Assembly: GCA_016490735.1 (NCBI GenBank)
Contig: JAEMWC010000118.1
Coordinates: 1,259,001 to 1,323,000, forward strand
Length of the DNA: 64,000 nucleotides
From: Pachyseris speciosa
Lineage: Eukaryota; Cnidaria; Anthozoa; Scleractinia; Pachyseridae
Reading direction: 5' to 3'
Shown: one piece after another, positions 1 through 11,775 of the stretch
Numbering within the stretch: position 1 is the stretch's first letter
How the letters are laid out: the number at the start of each line of letters is the position of its first letter
The notes under the pieces: model-generated
Seen by the model: the letters and a program-made list of their open reading frames with translations, nothing else
Told to the model about the DNA's origin: nothing
Database searches by the model: none
Translations under genes and position numbers: made by a program

Positions 1-798
1 TGATGTATGCCTGACAATTCTTTTTGCATGTTTTTCGAAGAATGCATACACTTGCATTGTGTCTTATGTATATTATTTTCCTTGGGGCAGATGAGATGAA
101 TAAGTGTTAACACATCTTCGAGGGCAACACTAGTTAAACGATGCCTTGTGACAATGCCCAGAAGCAAAATAATAAACTCTTTTACAGAAACTTGCCAGTT
201 TGAAAACAAAGGATCAGCATCATAATTGTCTGTTTTAGGTGCTGCTTTTTTGATTTATTTAAGTTTTTCAGTTCTTCAAGCAGTCCAGATTTGTCAATGT
301 AATCTCCATAATCATCTGTGCTGAAAAATGAAGTCATTGAGTAACTTTCAACAGTGTTACGGTAACCATCACTTTCATCTTCCAACTCAGGAAGTACTAT
401 GTCCCACCACTTAATAGTTCTTTATACTTCATGAAACATTTCATGTCTGTTAAAAAAATTTCGCTGTCAAAATCCCGCACATTTTAGATTTACTGAAATT
501 TTAGTCGTGTTTCCCCCCAACTAGGATGGCGTCAGAAACCATGGAAAAGACTTTTGGCTGTGTGTTATGAACATTGCAAAGACCCTACACCGCATACTTG
601 ATTTCATATCCACAAGAAATTCATTTAAAAGTATCTCAAAAAAAAAACTTACCACTGCTGTCTGCCACTTCTAAGAATTCGGCTGATGTGACGTTTACAG
701 CACCACGTTTATGTTCCGATGATTCCTGAGTTGACAACAGTTCGACATGATCTGATACTTGCAAATCGAAATCGTCGTTATCTTCGATGGTCTGATGA
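1..798. other. No recognisable gene
   Basis: AT-rich sequence with short open frames only. None has a recognisable motif, splice context or codon bias. Probably intergenic or intronic host DNA. Confidence 0.4.
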
Positions 799-904
799 CT
801 ATGCGATAATCTCCCACTTGCTTTGATCTTGGGAGGCGTCGATAAGCCTTGTGCTGAGGAAAGACTGCTCTGAACCGAACTTGATAACCGGTTGGCTTAC
901 CCAC

Positions 905-1177
905 CTGATGGACAATTCTGGCTTTTGGCGTTTGACTTTGTGTTTGTAGTCTTTTGCTTCTTCGTTACAACTGTTTCCCACTCTAAATCCACGTAACTGC
1001 CATCTCTGAGTAAAGAACAATCCTTTTCAATCTTATCCAACTGCTTTTTAAGTGCACTTGATTTTTGTCGGGATCAATCAAGGCAGCTAAATGTACATCA
1101 TGAAGGGTGCGCCTTCGCTTAGACATGTCAAAATTCTCTGTCAAACCAGTTGAAATCGCGCCAAGTGATGGGTCCAT
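905..1177 (-). other. Possible 5' exon(s) of a host or transposon gene
   Basis: An ATG at 1177 on the minus strand opens a basic peptide (MDPSLGAISTGL...). After about 100 nt another frame reads a plausible charged segment, LKKQLDKIEKDCSLLRDGS, followed by a lysine-rich stretch that ends near a GTGGGTAAG-like donor at about 905-895. A TATA-like TTATATAACC lies upstream near 1265. This could be the start of a spliced gene running left, but the frame change and lack of a recognised domain keep this weak. Confidence 0.22.
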
Positions 1178-1496
1178 GATCCATGTTCCATAGCCTCAAG
1201 CTGAGCCAGAGGCCACAAGAATGTTTTGTTCAGATCAGCCAATGAGCGAAAAGCATGGGCTTTTCGGTTATATAAACATTTGAGCGCGGAAAATCCTCCT
1301 CTTCAATCGATGCTAATCAGTGTGGCTGGTTACTCACGACTCTTGAAGTTCTCCATATTGCAGTATTTCCTTCCAAGCTTGTAAACATCATCTTTTAATA
1401 ATCAGGTAAGCAATTTCTTGTGCCATCTTTTAATCCTGTGCTCAATAGAATTGATTTGTTCACTTTCGATCGGTACAATGTACATCGGTATCAGTC

Positions 1497-1808
1497 ATGC
1501 TTGGCCATGCGCACACGTTTACTGGACCATGCATTCGATTCAGCCAACGAAGTTTGATGTCTTACACTGTGGTTTGTTGGACGCAAAAAGGTTCGACCCT
1601 TCTGGCTGCGGAACAAGTCGAGGTCCTTAAGACTTCTAAGTTAGCAGTAGAGGGAGATGCAGATGTAGGGAAGACATGCTTGTTGCAATTCAACCAGCGA
1701 ATATGGAAAGGCAGGATCTCCTCCTTACACAGTAAGTCTCCGATGACTAGCATTAAATCAGATGAGCCAAATCAAGTTCGGCCCAAAAGCGTGGCTAATT
1801 CAACTTGA
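1497..1808 (+). other. Short ORF with a Walker A-like motif
   Basis: This 103-codon ORF contains GDADVGKTCLL, with the GxxxxGKT match at 1653-1676. It resembles the P-loop of Rho/Rab-type small GTPases. No switch I/II or NKxD motif follows and the sequence around it is not GTPase-like. It is either a decayed exon fragment or chance. Confidence 0.18.
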
Positions 1809-4019
1809 CTAGAATCAGTTATAAGCTTACACATACTCTATCAGTTTAATTATGATGTATATTTTTTGATGAACCTTCGATAGCAGTACACTATATGCCA
1901 TTGATACGCAAGCTGCCCAAGAGACTTTGGAAGAATAGACGGAGCAAATTGTTGTCCTATTTCATTGCTGAATAATGTCTGTGATTAATCTCACGGCATC
2001 GAAATATGTTCGAACATTTATCGTTGGCAAAAGCAAGTATTGTCGTCTACATTGTCCTTTTCTGGGGGCGTTACCCATGCTTGTTTCACAGTTGGCTTCC
2101 TTACAAGACGTTAGCTCATTGCAATCAAGATTTACTGGGTTACCGTATAATTGATTTCGTTAGATATGCTATCTTCCACGATCTACACTGCGATGAACGT
2201 CTCGTTCGGAACAGGATTCCCTTTTTTTCTCAAAAGCTCTATCCTTATTGGCTGACTTACGTCAGAGAAATTTAATATTTAATCAACCATATTAACTTCA
2301 ATGTGACATATTTCATTTCTTTGCTGTACTGATTTCTTGAAAATGCTCTCATTGAACTACCGATTTTCGAAGTATGTAGTGTGTCTTATGTTCGAGAAGA
2401 GTTCTAATGCTTGTGGCTCACTGAACAATCACATTTTGCTCTTTGCTGTGCTCCCCCAAGCCAGTCGTTTTCAGAATAACAACTTTGCAGATGGTAACGA
2501 ATTACCTAGTTGAGAAAGAGATTCATCCCTTACAACAAGAACTTCAAACTACTGTGATGACGTCTCTCAATGTCAAACAATTCTCTGCAAGTTTGTCTTT
2601 ATCCAAACCTAGGTATACAAAAAGTTATTTAATTTAAGACAACTTAGACTTGTGGCTGTACAGGAGTGCAGCTCAGAGATAAGTGACCTAAATGACATGT
2701 GTGACACTTGTGGCATCTACAAGAGAAGCGCATATGCATCTGCACATTGAAGTTGTTTTGTTGTCCTTCAGTGTTTTTTAATTACTATTGTGAAACAACA
2801 GCTTTTGAACAACAAAATGTTCACACAAAACTGGGCACAGTCTTGGAACTTGTTGCTTTTATTTATTTCGTATTGACTAATGCTAAATTAAGTGGCACAT
2901 GTAGTCCTGGGCATGTGAATACATTGTCAACTTGCACAAAAAATACTTCATCAGGGTAAAATGTACAAGTAGATCAAGGCCATAAAACCACAGGAAATTA
3001 AGCACATAAGATTAAATGAAATGTCACAAAACAAAACAATGTTTAACTTTTTGCTATCATTTGCGTTCAACCGTGAAGCGTGAACATTTTTTCGCGCATG
3101 TTTATTTTTCAAAAGAGACAGTTTCCCAAACAACTGTGTTGCTTGGACAGTTAAAGACATTTTTTAGGGTTTTGAAGGCTTCTTGTCATTGCAACTTCTG
3201 AAAGATGGAGGCGCGAAAAGTAAACAAATTCGGTCGAACCTATCACACCGGAATTGCTCTGGATTAATACACGAAATCACTGATAATAGATAGAATTCTC
3301 AGGGAAGGTGGTGATCGAGTTATTTTTCAAGCCAGGAACTGAAGCTTTCTGTAAACACAATTTATACAGAGATTTGACGTAACTCTCGATTGATCCTGGA
3401 GCTAAAAGAGGTACAAAGTGGAGTAAACTAACAGAAGACGATCTAGAAGTTATGAATATTGAAAAGCCGTCTGTCTCACTTGCAGTCTTGAAGAAATGGA
3501 CGGAAAATGATTAATGGACGTCTTGTCTGAATTGTCAACTTCTCCACCAGTTATCCCATAAAAACGCATATTTTCCGGCATACAGTTTGAATTTACAGTT
3601 GCTGTTCCCGTCATCTGTCGAGTTCTGAGTATCAAAACTGAACTGTTCAAGAGTTAGGCGTTCACTGGCTGCAAATATTCTGTTGAGTTACAATCTGTGG
3701 TCAATTTCTAAAAAATAAATACAATGAATTCTGAAGAAGACGTAAAAGTGTATTGACGCCGCGTTGTGCTGGTTATTCTGGAAGAACAGTTAAAATAACT
3801 TCACGAGTCCTGTTTTTTATGACATTGTTGCACTTTTACTAAAAATTTAAATCCTGAATTGATAGGCCTTCCTAAAATTGGGAGAGACTGGTGATGAGAT
3901 GAACGAAAACGAGACTAAACCTGCATCTCACAGGGAAGTTTGGTTCAACATTTCGACTGAAGATCAATATTCCTATTCCAACTTATGGATGGACTGAATG
4001 AAACACACCAAGGACTTTC
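1809..4019. other. No recognisable gene
   Basis: AT-rich DNA with scattered ORFs of 60-90 codons and no conserved motif. I see no RNA gene, tandem repeat or transposon end here. Confidence 0.4.
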
Positions 4020-4330
4020 AGGCATGATAAGTACTAGTGACTGTCTTCAGATACAGTGAAGATCTTGGTGAGGACTTCTCCAAGGTCTAATGTTAAATTC
4101 TTGCCAAAATTGTAAATTATAATGATATAAGATATTCCAAGATCTTGGCATAATCCTTTGTGATAACATGTGCTTTAAATATACAGTATCAAAATCAGTT
4201 GCCAAGATTTTGTGTTCATCTCTTAAATGATGCATGAGTTTGCCAAGGTCTTTCCAAGATTTTGTTAACTACATGATGCATGTAAGGTTTTGCCAATATT
4301 ATTGTCATCTAAGATGGCATTACACTTTTA
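4020..4330. repeat. AAGATCTTG-type palindromic repeat, segment 1
   Basis: Degenerate copies of AAGATCTTG and TGCCAAGATCTTGG are scattered through this stretch (for example GAAGATCTTGGTGAGGAC and CCAAGATCTTGGCATAATC). The same vocabulary returns at 6.09-6.43, 8.19-8.26 and 11.55-11.78 kb. This suggests one repeat family dissected by later insertions. Confidence 0.55.
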
Positions 4331-4486
4331 TAAGAACGTCTCATTTTGGAGGTGAGCCTGAAATGTTCTCAAGGTGTTCTTAAGTTACATGGCATTCTTT
4401 GCTGTAAGGTGGTAAAGGTTGGTTGTCACATGCTTGTGCGGCTTCCTCTGATGCCCTGAACAAATCAAAAGATGTCTTACCAACCA

Positions 4487-5967
4487 ACTCTTGGTAAATT
4501 TGGCTTTACAAAAAGCATTAACACAGATTCACGATGTGACAAAAACAAATAAGCAAAATAACATGAGTAAAACTACCTTCATGATAGTTAAATCGGCAAG
4601 AAAAAAGGATATCCCAGTCAGTCTTAACATAATAAATAGCGATGGGTCTTCTGATTCATTACAACGAAAGCAATGTATAAAGTATCTAGGTGTTATGATT
4701 GACGAATCTTTAAGCTGGAAATATCACATCTCTTTTGTCTGTTCCCGTATATCTCGAAACACTGGAATAATATCGAAATTGAGGCATTACCTCTCAGTTA
4801 AACAACTTACACAAATTTATTATAATTTAAGACGAAATCTGCTAGAAAATAGAGCAATTTCAGGTTTTAGTGGACAAAAATCCGGTACCAGAATAATTTT
4901 AAGTATTTTACAGTCATTTTTGCGTTTTCTTAAAGCTAAATACATAGGTAATTGCCTGAAATAACACCGAAAACAATTTTGCATGGGAACGAGAGAAAAT
5001 AAATTTCAACGTTTAGAGAACTTGTGCAAACACAGGCAAAATTTCATCATCAGTTTCATTTCACCAGTACTTTCAAGTGTTTCATACATTACTTCAATAT
5101 TCGTTTTCGACGTTTGGTGTTGCTAGAAATGATTTTTTTTTGGAGAAGATATTTAAAACAGCCCTAAAGAAGTTTGCAATACGATGAAAATAATCTTGGT
5201 ACAAGGTTTTTGTCCACTTGTTACTCGAACTTCTGGTGGATTCCGTCTTAATCTATCCTTATTTTTCTTATGGCATACTAGCTTGGGGAAGTGTATATAA
5301 AACACATATTAATAAAATTCAAGTAAAACAAAACAGTATTGTAAGATTGATATTTTTTGCCACAGCATTTGGTAGTGAAACAGAGAACACTAAGCCTTTG
5401 CTGAATTTAATAGGCCTCTTAACAGTTAATAATATCTATCGTCTACAAGTCTCAAAAGTCGTGCATTCATGGCATAAAGGCTGCCTGCCTGAACTTTTCG
5501 ACAACATGTTTCAATATGCTAGTAATACACACCACTACAACACGAGATATACAGCTAAGAAAAATCTTTATAAGCCGAGTGTACGAACTAACGTAGGTAA
5601 ACAATCAATCTCTTTTATGGCTACGGACATTTGGAAAGATATCCCAACTCATTTCAAAAACTCAAGTGTGTTCACATTTCCTAAGAAAATTAAACGTTAT
5701 CTACTCTCTGAACAACAAATAAAATAAAGTTTCGTTTTACTGATGAAGCAACATACTTCATGTAAATAAGTTCACCCTTCCTTGCATTTCTTTTCATTTT
5801 ACTTTTCTTTTCATTTTCCCTGTCACTTAGAACCTAAATTGTTCAGGGAGCTAACAAGAAAACCTACTGGTTTATTTAGTTTAGATTAACATATTTTGTA
5901 AATTTTGTAGATTGTAATAAAAAATGTATACATTGACAAAAACAAATAAAGATTGTTATTATTATCA
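4487..5967 (+). pseudogene. Decayed non-LTR retrotransposon: C-terminal part of reverse transcriptase
   Basis: Two open blocks in one orientation (4491-4964 and 5218-5727) code for the thumb and C-terminal part of a LINE ORF2. The first has the post-catalytic signature YLGVMIDESLSWKYHI. The second has the C-terminal block (SYGILAWGSVYKTHINKIQ, then HHYNTRYTAKKNLY). The catalytic palm with YxDD is absent, so the copy is 5'-truncated. A frameshifted stretch lies between the blocks. The 3' end has AATAAAGATTGTTATTATTATC near 5945, typical of a LINE tail. It interrupts the AAGATCTTG repeat. Confidence 0.8.
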
Positions 5968-6089
5968 TTCTTAACTGATTCTCAGTCTGGGTATGTTGTT
6001 AGCACATTCTTTAACACTGTGGCTAATCTCGGCCACAAAGTTCTCATAAGAAAGGTTCTCATAAAAAAGAGTGTAGATTTTATATTATG

Positions 6090-6440
6090 TCCTCTTGATA
6101 CATGATGTCAGGATTTGCCAAGATCTTAGCATGATCTTGTTTCTATCTTGTCAAGACACAGCAGAGCCAACAAAACATGTTCTTGATCATGCAAATTGAT
6201 CTTCTGAAGGTGCAAGTCATTCAATTTAGTTGATGTAAGATTTTGCCAGAATCTTGCCAGAATCTTGCCATGATTTTACCAACATCTTGCAAAGTACCTA
6301 AGATCTTGTCAAGGTCTTGCCAAGATTTCATATTGAACTTTTGAAAAAACTGATACTGAATGCTACCAAGATTTTTTTAAGATCTTGATTGTGTTGTCAA
6401 GATCTTGCACACATCAACTTGTTCAAGATGTTGACCGCTA
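6090..6440. repeat. AAGATCTTG-type palindromic repeat, segment 2
   Basis: At least ten degenerate AAGATCTTG/GCCAAGATC words. The stretch at 6341-6430 (AACTTTTGAAAA..., then TTGTCAAGATCTTGCA and CAACTTGTTCAAGAT) recurs at 8210-8260 joined to 11551-11610. This shows a second copy of the repeat split there by a LINE. Confidence 0.6.
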
Positions 6441-6633
6441 TACTGCTGGTCTTCATCAGGCGGTGGTGTCGACTGCCTGCGTGTGAGTATAAGAAGCACC
6501 GTGGCTAGTGGTGATTGGTGGGTTTGGATCCTCGCTTAGGCTGTTGTTGATTGGAGGATTTCAATCCTTGTTGTTCAGACTAGAAATTCTCCCCTCAGTG
6601 GTCCGCTTTGGTACTGATAAGCTGTTGTGTTGT

Positions 6634-8084
6634 TTAGCCCTTTAAGTGCCTTATTGACGTACTCAGTACGTCACAAACACCGTTAGCGCTTTGAAAACCT
6701 ACAACTTTCCCAGATCCCTTGCTGTGGTTGAAATGAACGATTCTTATTGCCAAATGCTAAATGACGTAGACTTCATCACTCCATAAACTGACCAAAAGTC
6801 ACAATTTTCATCAAGTATGATCGTTTATTTTGTTGCAAAACCAAAAATGTTGGCTTTGAACGCCCACTGACAACACGAAAACTAAGCAACTTTGCCTTGA
6901 AGTTTTTCGGACAAAAATATCTTTTGAAGCTAAAATTCTACGTTGGCAGCAAACTTCGACTCCACTTCTTGAAATCTGTTCCACATTTACCTGCTCACTT
7001 GTTTAGCGCACTTGTTTGATTTCAATTGCACTCACTGGTCTGTAATTTTTGCTTTTGTGACCCAAAGGAATTCTGGGAAGTTCTTGGATAACAGGCGAAA
7101 GACAGTCCGCCAATTTTCATTTCAGATATTTTTTATGAGTGTCGAGCCACCCAGTCCTGCTGGCAAAATATTTCACTGATTGCATTATTTACAAGTCAAA
7201 ACTCGCCAAAATTGCCATGCCAGGTCCCGGAATCCACTCACAAAACGACTAAAGACACAACTTCACTTCGTGGATTGCCATCAGTCGCTCGAATACTTTG
7301 AGCGGCCCACTTCGTGTGAAATTGCTTCTCACCTCTGTTTTCTTTAAAGTGCACCTAAACCCAAAAAAAATTTTTCGCTAAAATAAATCTTTGCACCTGT
7401 TTGAAACGCATTGCGCCTTTTTTAGCAAATCTTGACTAGTTATTATGACTTTTCTAGGGTGTTAAAGTTGCAAAATCTGGCCCCACGACCGAGTCAGAAG
7501 GGGCTTGGGTCTATTCTCGATTTGACGTCACAAACTGCTTTGCATGCATGTTTACAAAGACTTAATGCGATGTAAATCAGTTTGTGACGTCAAATCGAGA
7601 ATAGACCAAGGCCCCTTCTGACTCGGTCGTGGGGCAGACGATGGCCAGATTTTGCAATTTTAACACCCTAGAAAAGTCAAAATAACTAGTCAAGATTTGC
7701 TAAAAAAGGTGAAATGCGTTTCAAACAGGTGCAAAGATTTATTTTAGCGAGAAAAAATTTTTGGGTTTAGGTGCACTTTAAAAGGATTGCCTCTGCCCAT
7801 CAACCCAGCTTTATGATGCCAGGCAGGGGGCTTCTGAGGTGGAAAATGGCTCAAAAAAACACACTTATAAATCAAATAAGCAACGAATTGTAGCTGCAGT
7901 GTTCGTTTAGAAATAAACGACAGCTAGCGTGACAAGTGTGACAACAAAGATAGAGCCTTCGGTGTTGTGGACCAGCGAAATCGCCGTGGTAACCCCTAAT
8001 ATGGAATAGCGAGGTCGTCTTGACCTCCTACCCTCCGGAAATTGCGAGAAAAGACGTGCAAAAAGTTGACATTGAAGGGGTTAA
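6634..8084. mobile_element. Possible TTAA-flanked (piggyBac-like) non-autonomous element
   Basis: The left edge starts TTAGCCCTTTAAGTGCC and the right edge, read on the minus strand, starts TTAACCCCTTCAATGTC, giving an imperfect terminal inverted repeat starting TTA(A/G)CCC. The left end also has a short palindrome, GACGTACTCAGTACGTC. No transposase is coded inside. TTA(A)-CCC termini are typical of piggyBac-like MITEs, but the match is short and the left TTAA is changed to TTAG. Confidence 0.35.
7343..7783. mobile_element. Foldback MITE with arms of about 200 bp
   Basis: The segment is a near-perfect inverted repeat. The left arm 7343-7537 begins TTTAAAGTGCACCTAAACCC and the right arm 7578-7783 ends GGGTTTAGGTGCACTTTAAA. 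The loop of about 40 bp contains TTTGCATGCATG. The right arm has a short insertion (GCAGACGATGG). There is no coding capacity, and it sits inside the possible TTAA-flanked element. Confidence 0.85.
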
Positions 8085-8189
8085 TCATGGGCATCCACGC
8101 TTCAGGAATTTCAATTCCACTGTCCCTGTTGATGTTGTTAGGGTGAAGTCTTATGTGAATAGCCTCTTTAACCCTACAGGTTAAAGATT

Positions 8190-8260
8190 ACAGGTTACAG
8201 ATTTCATACTCAACTTTTGAAAACAAAATTATGGAGGATGCTAGCAAGATCTTGTAAAGA
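8190..8260. repeat. AAGATCTTG-type repeat, left half of a copy split by a LINE
   Basis: Contains CAACTTTTGAAAACAAAA and GCTAGCAAGATCTTGTAAAGATC, matching 6341-6400. The repeat continues at 11551 after the LINE. TAAAGATC occurs at both edges and looks like a short target-site duplication. Confidence 0.6.
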
Positions 8261-9911
8261 TCAAAAAAAGACAAAACTGGTCAGCGGCGCCATCATGGGT
8301 GCCACGGTTTGCTATATGTCCGTCTTGTTTGTGGCTTTGTACTTTCCTATCGCCGTTATGTGGCCTCCCAACTGTACTTTTCCACCTGGGATATTGGTTC
8401 TGTGTAGTTTTTTCGAGTTTTTCAACTCTTGGCGGCCTGGAGGGTTTCATTTTGCTCAACCATCTACTACGATTCGAGTCAGCCATATTGGAACCTTACA
8501 AGTCCCAGCATCAACTAGGCTTCAATATAGTTCCTCTCTACTGAAATCTATCGGGAAACTGCAGCCAAAAGAGCATCTCTCAGCTAAGTTATGGCAAACT
8601 CTTGGTCAACTTGGGATACGGAAGCCTTTTCGATCGAAAAGGGGTGGCTGTAATCGTGATCGGTTCAGTTCAAGTAATGAATATCTGCCCCTCACAGTTT
8701 CAACGACTTCAAGACTTTCGACCATTACAGCGGAGTCTCCATCTAATCAAGTTGCTAGTCCACCACGCAAGTCTTCAGTGCCATGGTTCCCCAGTATTTT
8801 ACTGGCGAATATTCGTTCTCTTCGCTATAAGATGGACGAGTTGCAAGCCATAGTGGATGTGAACCTACCTGGCATCGTTTGCTTGGTCGAAACATGGCTG
8901 AATCCTTCTATTTGTGACTCGCTCATTTCTCTCAGTGGGTTCTGTTGTTATAGATGTGACAGATCCGATGGTTGGGGTGGTGTTTGTGTTTATGTTAACT
9001 CACAGATTCCTTGCAAGAGGATCTTGTCATATGAATAATCAGAAATTGAATCGCTGTGGCTGGAAATACGACCATTTCGTCTCCCAAGAGCTATTTCCTG
9101 CATTTTACTGGGTGTTGTTTACCATCCTCCCAATAATGGAGCTGCCGAGAACTTAGCTTTACTAGATCTAATCTGGAATAACGTTGATTCGTTCCTTTCA
9201 CAACATCCCGATGGGCTACCTGTAGTATGTGGGGACTTCAACCCTCCTACCACAGGAATTACTGAACAACAAACCAAGAACTCTACTGGCCTATCACAAC
9301 TGATTAAGATCCTTACCAGGGATAGTGGGACTCTGGATTGGTGCCTGTCTAACAGGCCCAAATTGTTTGCTTTCCCTCTCCAGTTGCCCAAGATTGGCAC
9401 AAGTGACCATTATACTGTGTTGATCAAGCCCAAGATCATTCCACCAAATCAAATTCCTCCTGTGAACATTATATCTAAAAGGGACCTCAGGCCTAGTAGG
9501 ATCCTTGAGTTTGGTCGCTGGATTACACAGCATGACTGGTCTGACGTTTTGAGCCTTACATATGTCCAGGAGAAATATGATCTGTTTATTTCTACACTGA
9601 CTGAGGCTGTCAACTACTACCTTCCCTTGCAGCGTACTAAATGCTGCTCGTCAGATAAACCCTGGATCACACACAAGCTCAAATCCTTGATCATTAAACG
9701 CCAAAAAGCTCTTGTTGCCTATGGAAAAGACTCGCAGCACTACAAAGAGTTGCGTAATAAGGTGCAGAGGGCATGCAGGGAATGTAAACAAAAGTTCTAT
9801 GATAGCAAGGTTGCCTCCCTTAAAGAAAGTAACATTAGTCGTTGGTGGCATGAGGTAAAGGGCCCTTACTGGTCAAAGAGCTCGTACAGATTGGGTAACT
9901 CAATTACTTGA
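8261..9911 (+). pseudogene. LINE ORF2 5' part: endonuclease (EEP) domain, frameshifted
   Basis: The block from about 8790 has the EEP N-terminal pattern (ILLANIRSLRYKMDELQ, then LVETWL) and GWGGVCVYV. After a stop at 9038 the coding sense continues in other frames. CGDFNPPTT-like coding is seen near 9230 and a TSDHYTV-type motif (catalytic His) at about 9400. The frame 9363-9911 carries the linker to the RT. The N-terminal 170 residues are not recognised. At least two frameshifts separate this from the RT frame. Confidence 0.75.
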
Positions 9912-9960
9912 TGAGAATACTCCCACTCCAGCTGCCCTAGCAGAGAAGTTTAATTCCTTT

Positions 9961-11445
9961 TTGGCTGCTCTTACATCACACTTTACCCCCCTCGATCTTA
10001 ACCTTGATGTCCCAAGGGAGTTCCTTGTTGATGTTTCCAGTTGCTATAAAGCTCAACGCCAAGTTAAGATCAATAAATCACCTGGGCCCTCAGCGGTTCC
10101 TAACAAGATTTGGAAGGAATTCGCTTTTGAACTTGCTCCAGTAGTTACTGACATTTACAATGCCTCGTTAGTGCAAGGTTTCATCCCTTATCAGATCAAG
10201 GAGTCTGTAGTCACCCCCATCCCCAAATCTATGCCACCTAAATGTATTAAGAACGATCTAAGGCCAGTTACATTAACTTCTCAAATAGCTAAAGTATTTG
10301 AGGGGTTCATCTTAGCTCCCCTATTTAACCAGGTCATCGACAAAATTGATCTAAAACAGTTTGCTCTCCCAGGCAGATCAACTACGCATGCGCTCGTGTA
10401 CTTGCTTTACTGTATCCTAGAAGCGCTTGACAACGGCCATTGCTATGCACGCCTCTTGTTTACCGACTTTAGCAAAGGATTTGACCTGGTGGATCATTCT
10501 GTTTTGGTTTCTGAGCTTCGCGATTTGGGGGTGCACGAGGCATTAATTAGATGGATTGGGGCCTTCTTGTCGGGTAGGTCGCAACAAGTCAAAATTTGTA
10601 GTGCTCTGTCCAGCAGCGTTATCCCGAGGGGCGGTATCCCTCAGGGGACAAGGCTAGCCCCTCTGTTGTTTGCAGTCCTCGTCAACAACCTAGTGAATGA
10701 CTGGAAAACTAGAGTTAAGTATGTGGACGATTTGTCAGTCTTAGAAATTATTCCTAGATGTTCAATCAGTTTGCTACCCTTTGTAGCGAGGGATATTTGT
10801 TCATATGCTAGTAGTCATGGTATGAAGCTAAATCCATCCAAATGTAAGGAGTTACGCATAGATTTCCTACAGTATAAGCCTTTGGACCCATCTCCCTTAC
10901 AGATGTCGGGCTGTGTTATAGAGCAGGTGTCATCTTATAAGTTGCTTGGTGTCCATCTGTCGCACAATTTGTCGTGGTCTATTTACTGCGACTATATTGC
11001 GAAGAAAGCACGCAAGCGTCTCTACGTTTTATGTGTCTTAAGGAAATCAGGCCTCCCACCAACTGATCTCATTAAAGTTTATTGTAGCCTTGTGCGGCCC
11101 ATTTTAGAATTTGCATCTCCAGTGTGGGCCGCGTTACCCGCTTGTCTGGTTCAGTTGGTTGAAAGCGTGCAGAAATCTGCTCTAAGAATCATTTCCCCAG
11201 ATTGCTCTTATGAGTCGGCACTAGTGATCTGTGGCTTGCCTACGCTGCTGGCGCGCCGTGATGAAGCTTGCAGGCGTTTTATATCTAACATCAAGGAGTC
11301 CGGATTCCTCTTACACCTGTTGCCACAGTCCACGGGTGTCGCTCATGGGTATGGGCTGAGGTCTGGTTGTTCCCGTTCTGATTTCCGTCTTGTCAGAACG
11401 GACCGCCTTAGTAGTTTCGTTACTCAGTGTTATAATAGGGTTTAA
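9961..11445 (+). CDS. LINE reverse transcriptase, open frame
   Basis: A 494-codon RT of the non-LTR type. Motifs in order are SPGPSAVPNKIWKE (0/1), TDFSKGFDLVDHSVL (A, with catalytic Asp), RGGIPQGTRLAPLLFAVL (B), VKYVDDLSVLE (C, YVDD) and LLGVHLSHNLSWS (D/E). This is followed by the thumb and the C-terminal cysteine/histidine-poor tail. Both palm aspartates are retained. It makes cDNA from the element RNA at a nicked target. The true start is probably upstream, in the endonuclease frame that is now shifted. The stop is about 100 bp before the 3' tail. Confidence 0.88.
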   Translation: MAALTSHFTPLDLNLDVPREFLVDVSSCYKAQRQVKINKSPGPSAVPNKIWKEFAFELAPVVTDIYNASLVQGFIPYQIKESVVTPIPKSMPPKCIKNDLRPVTLTSQIAKVFEGFILAPLFNQVIDKIDLKQFALPGRSTTHALVYLLYCILEALDNGHCYARLLFTDFSKGFDLVDHSVLVSELRDLGVHEALIRWIGAFLSGRSQQVKICSALSSSVIPRGGIPQGTRLAPLLFAVLVNNLVNDWKTRVKYVDDLSVLEIIPRCSISLLPFVARDICSYASSHGMKLNPSKCKELRIDFLQYKPLDPSPLQMSGCVIEQVSSYKLLGVHLSHNLSWSIYCDYIAKKARKRLYVLCVLRKSGLPPTDLIKVYCSLVRPILEFASPVWAALPACLVQLVESVQKSALRIISPDCSYESALVICGLPTLLARRDEACRRFISNIKESGFLLHLLPQSTGVAHGYGLRSGCSRSDFRLVRTDRLSSFVTQCYNRV

Positions 11446-11550
11446 TTGTTTTTGCCTTCTGTGTCAAGTGCAATTATGTTATTTTGTGTAGAATTGACCA
11501 CCTCCCTTGTAATTTAAGGGTTTAATAAACTGATTATTTATTTATTTATT

Positions 11551-11775
11551 TAAAGATCTTGTTTGTGTCTTGTCAAGATCTTGCAAACATAAACTTGTTC
11601 AAGATCTTAGCAGGATCTTGGTAGGAACTTGCCAAGATCTTGGCAAGATCCTACCAAGATCAAGGTTTGCCAAGACCTTGGCAAGATCCTACCAAGATCA
11701 AGGTTTGCCAAGATCTTGACAAGACCATCCAAGATCTTTCATGATCATACAAGATCTTGAGAAGGTTCTCAACCT
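11551..11775. repeat. AAGATCTTG-type palindromic repeat, densest segment
   Basis: Dense array of CAAGATCTTGGCAAGATCC and TACCAAGATCAAGGTTTGC units. A sub-unit of about 45 bp (CCTACCAAGATCAAGGTTTG...) is repeated in tandem around 11649-11710. The right half of the copy interrupted by the LINE. Confidence 0.65.

Larger units (their letters stand above)
8261..11550 (+). mobile_element. CR1/Jockey-type LINE, nearly complete
   Basis: The element codes for an apurinic-type endonuclease and a reverse transcriptase, and ends in a TTTATTTATTTATTT tail at 11536-11551. It is inserted in an AAGATCTTG repeat, with TAAAGATC on both sides. Endonuclease frames are broken, but the RT frame of 494 codons is open. 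The clade (CR1/Rex/Jockey-like) is inferred from the EEP plus RT layout without an RNase H domain. Confidence 0.88.

Noticed and set aside
1653..1676. Small GTPase gene from the GDADVGKT match
   Set aside because: Only the P-loop fits; no other GTPase motif or exon structure is visible, so it is kept as a weak note only.
4020..11775. CRISPR-like array from regularly repeated AAGATCTTG words
   Set aside because: Spacing is irregular, repeats are degenerate and the DNA is eukaryotic.
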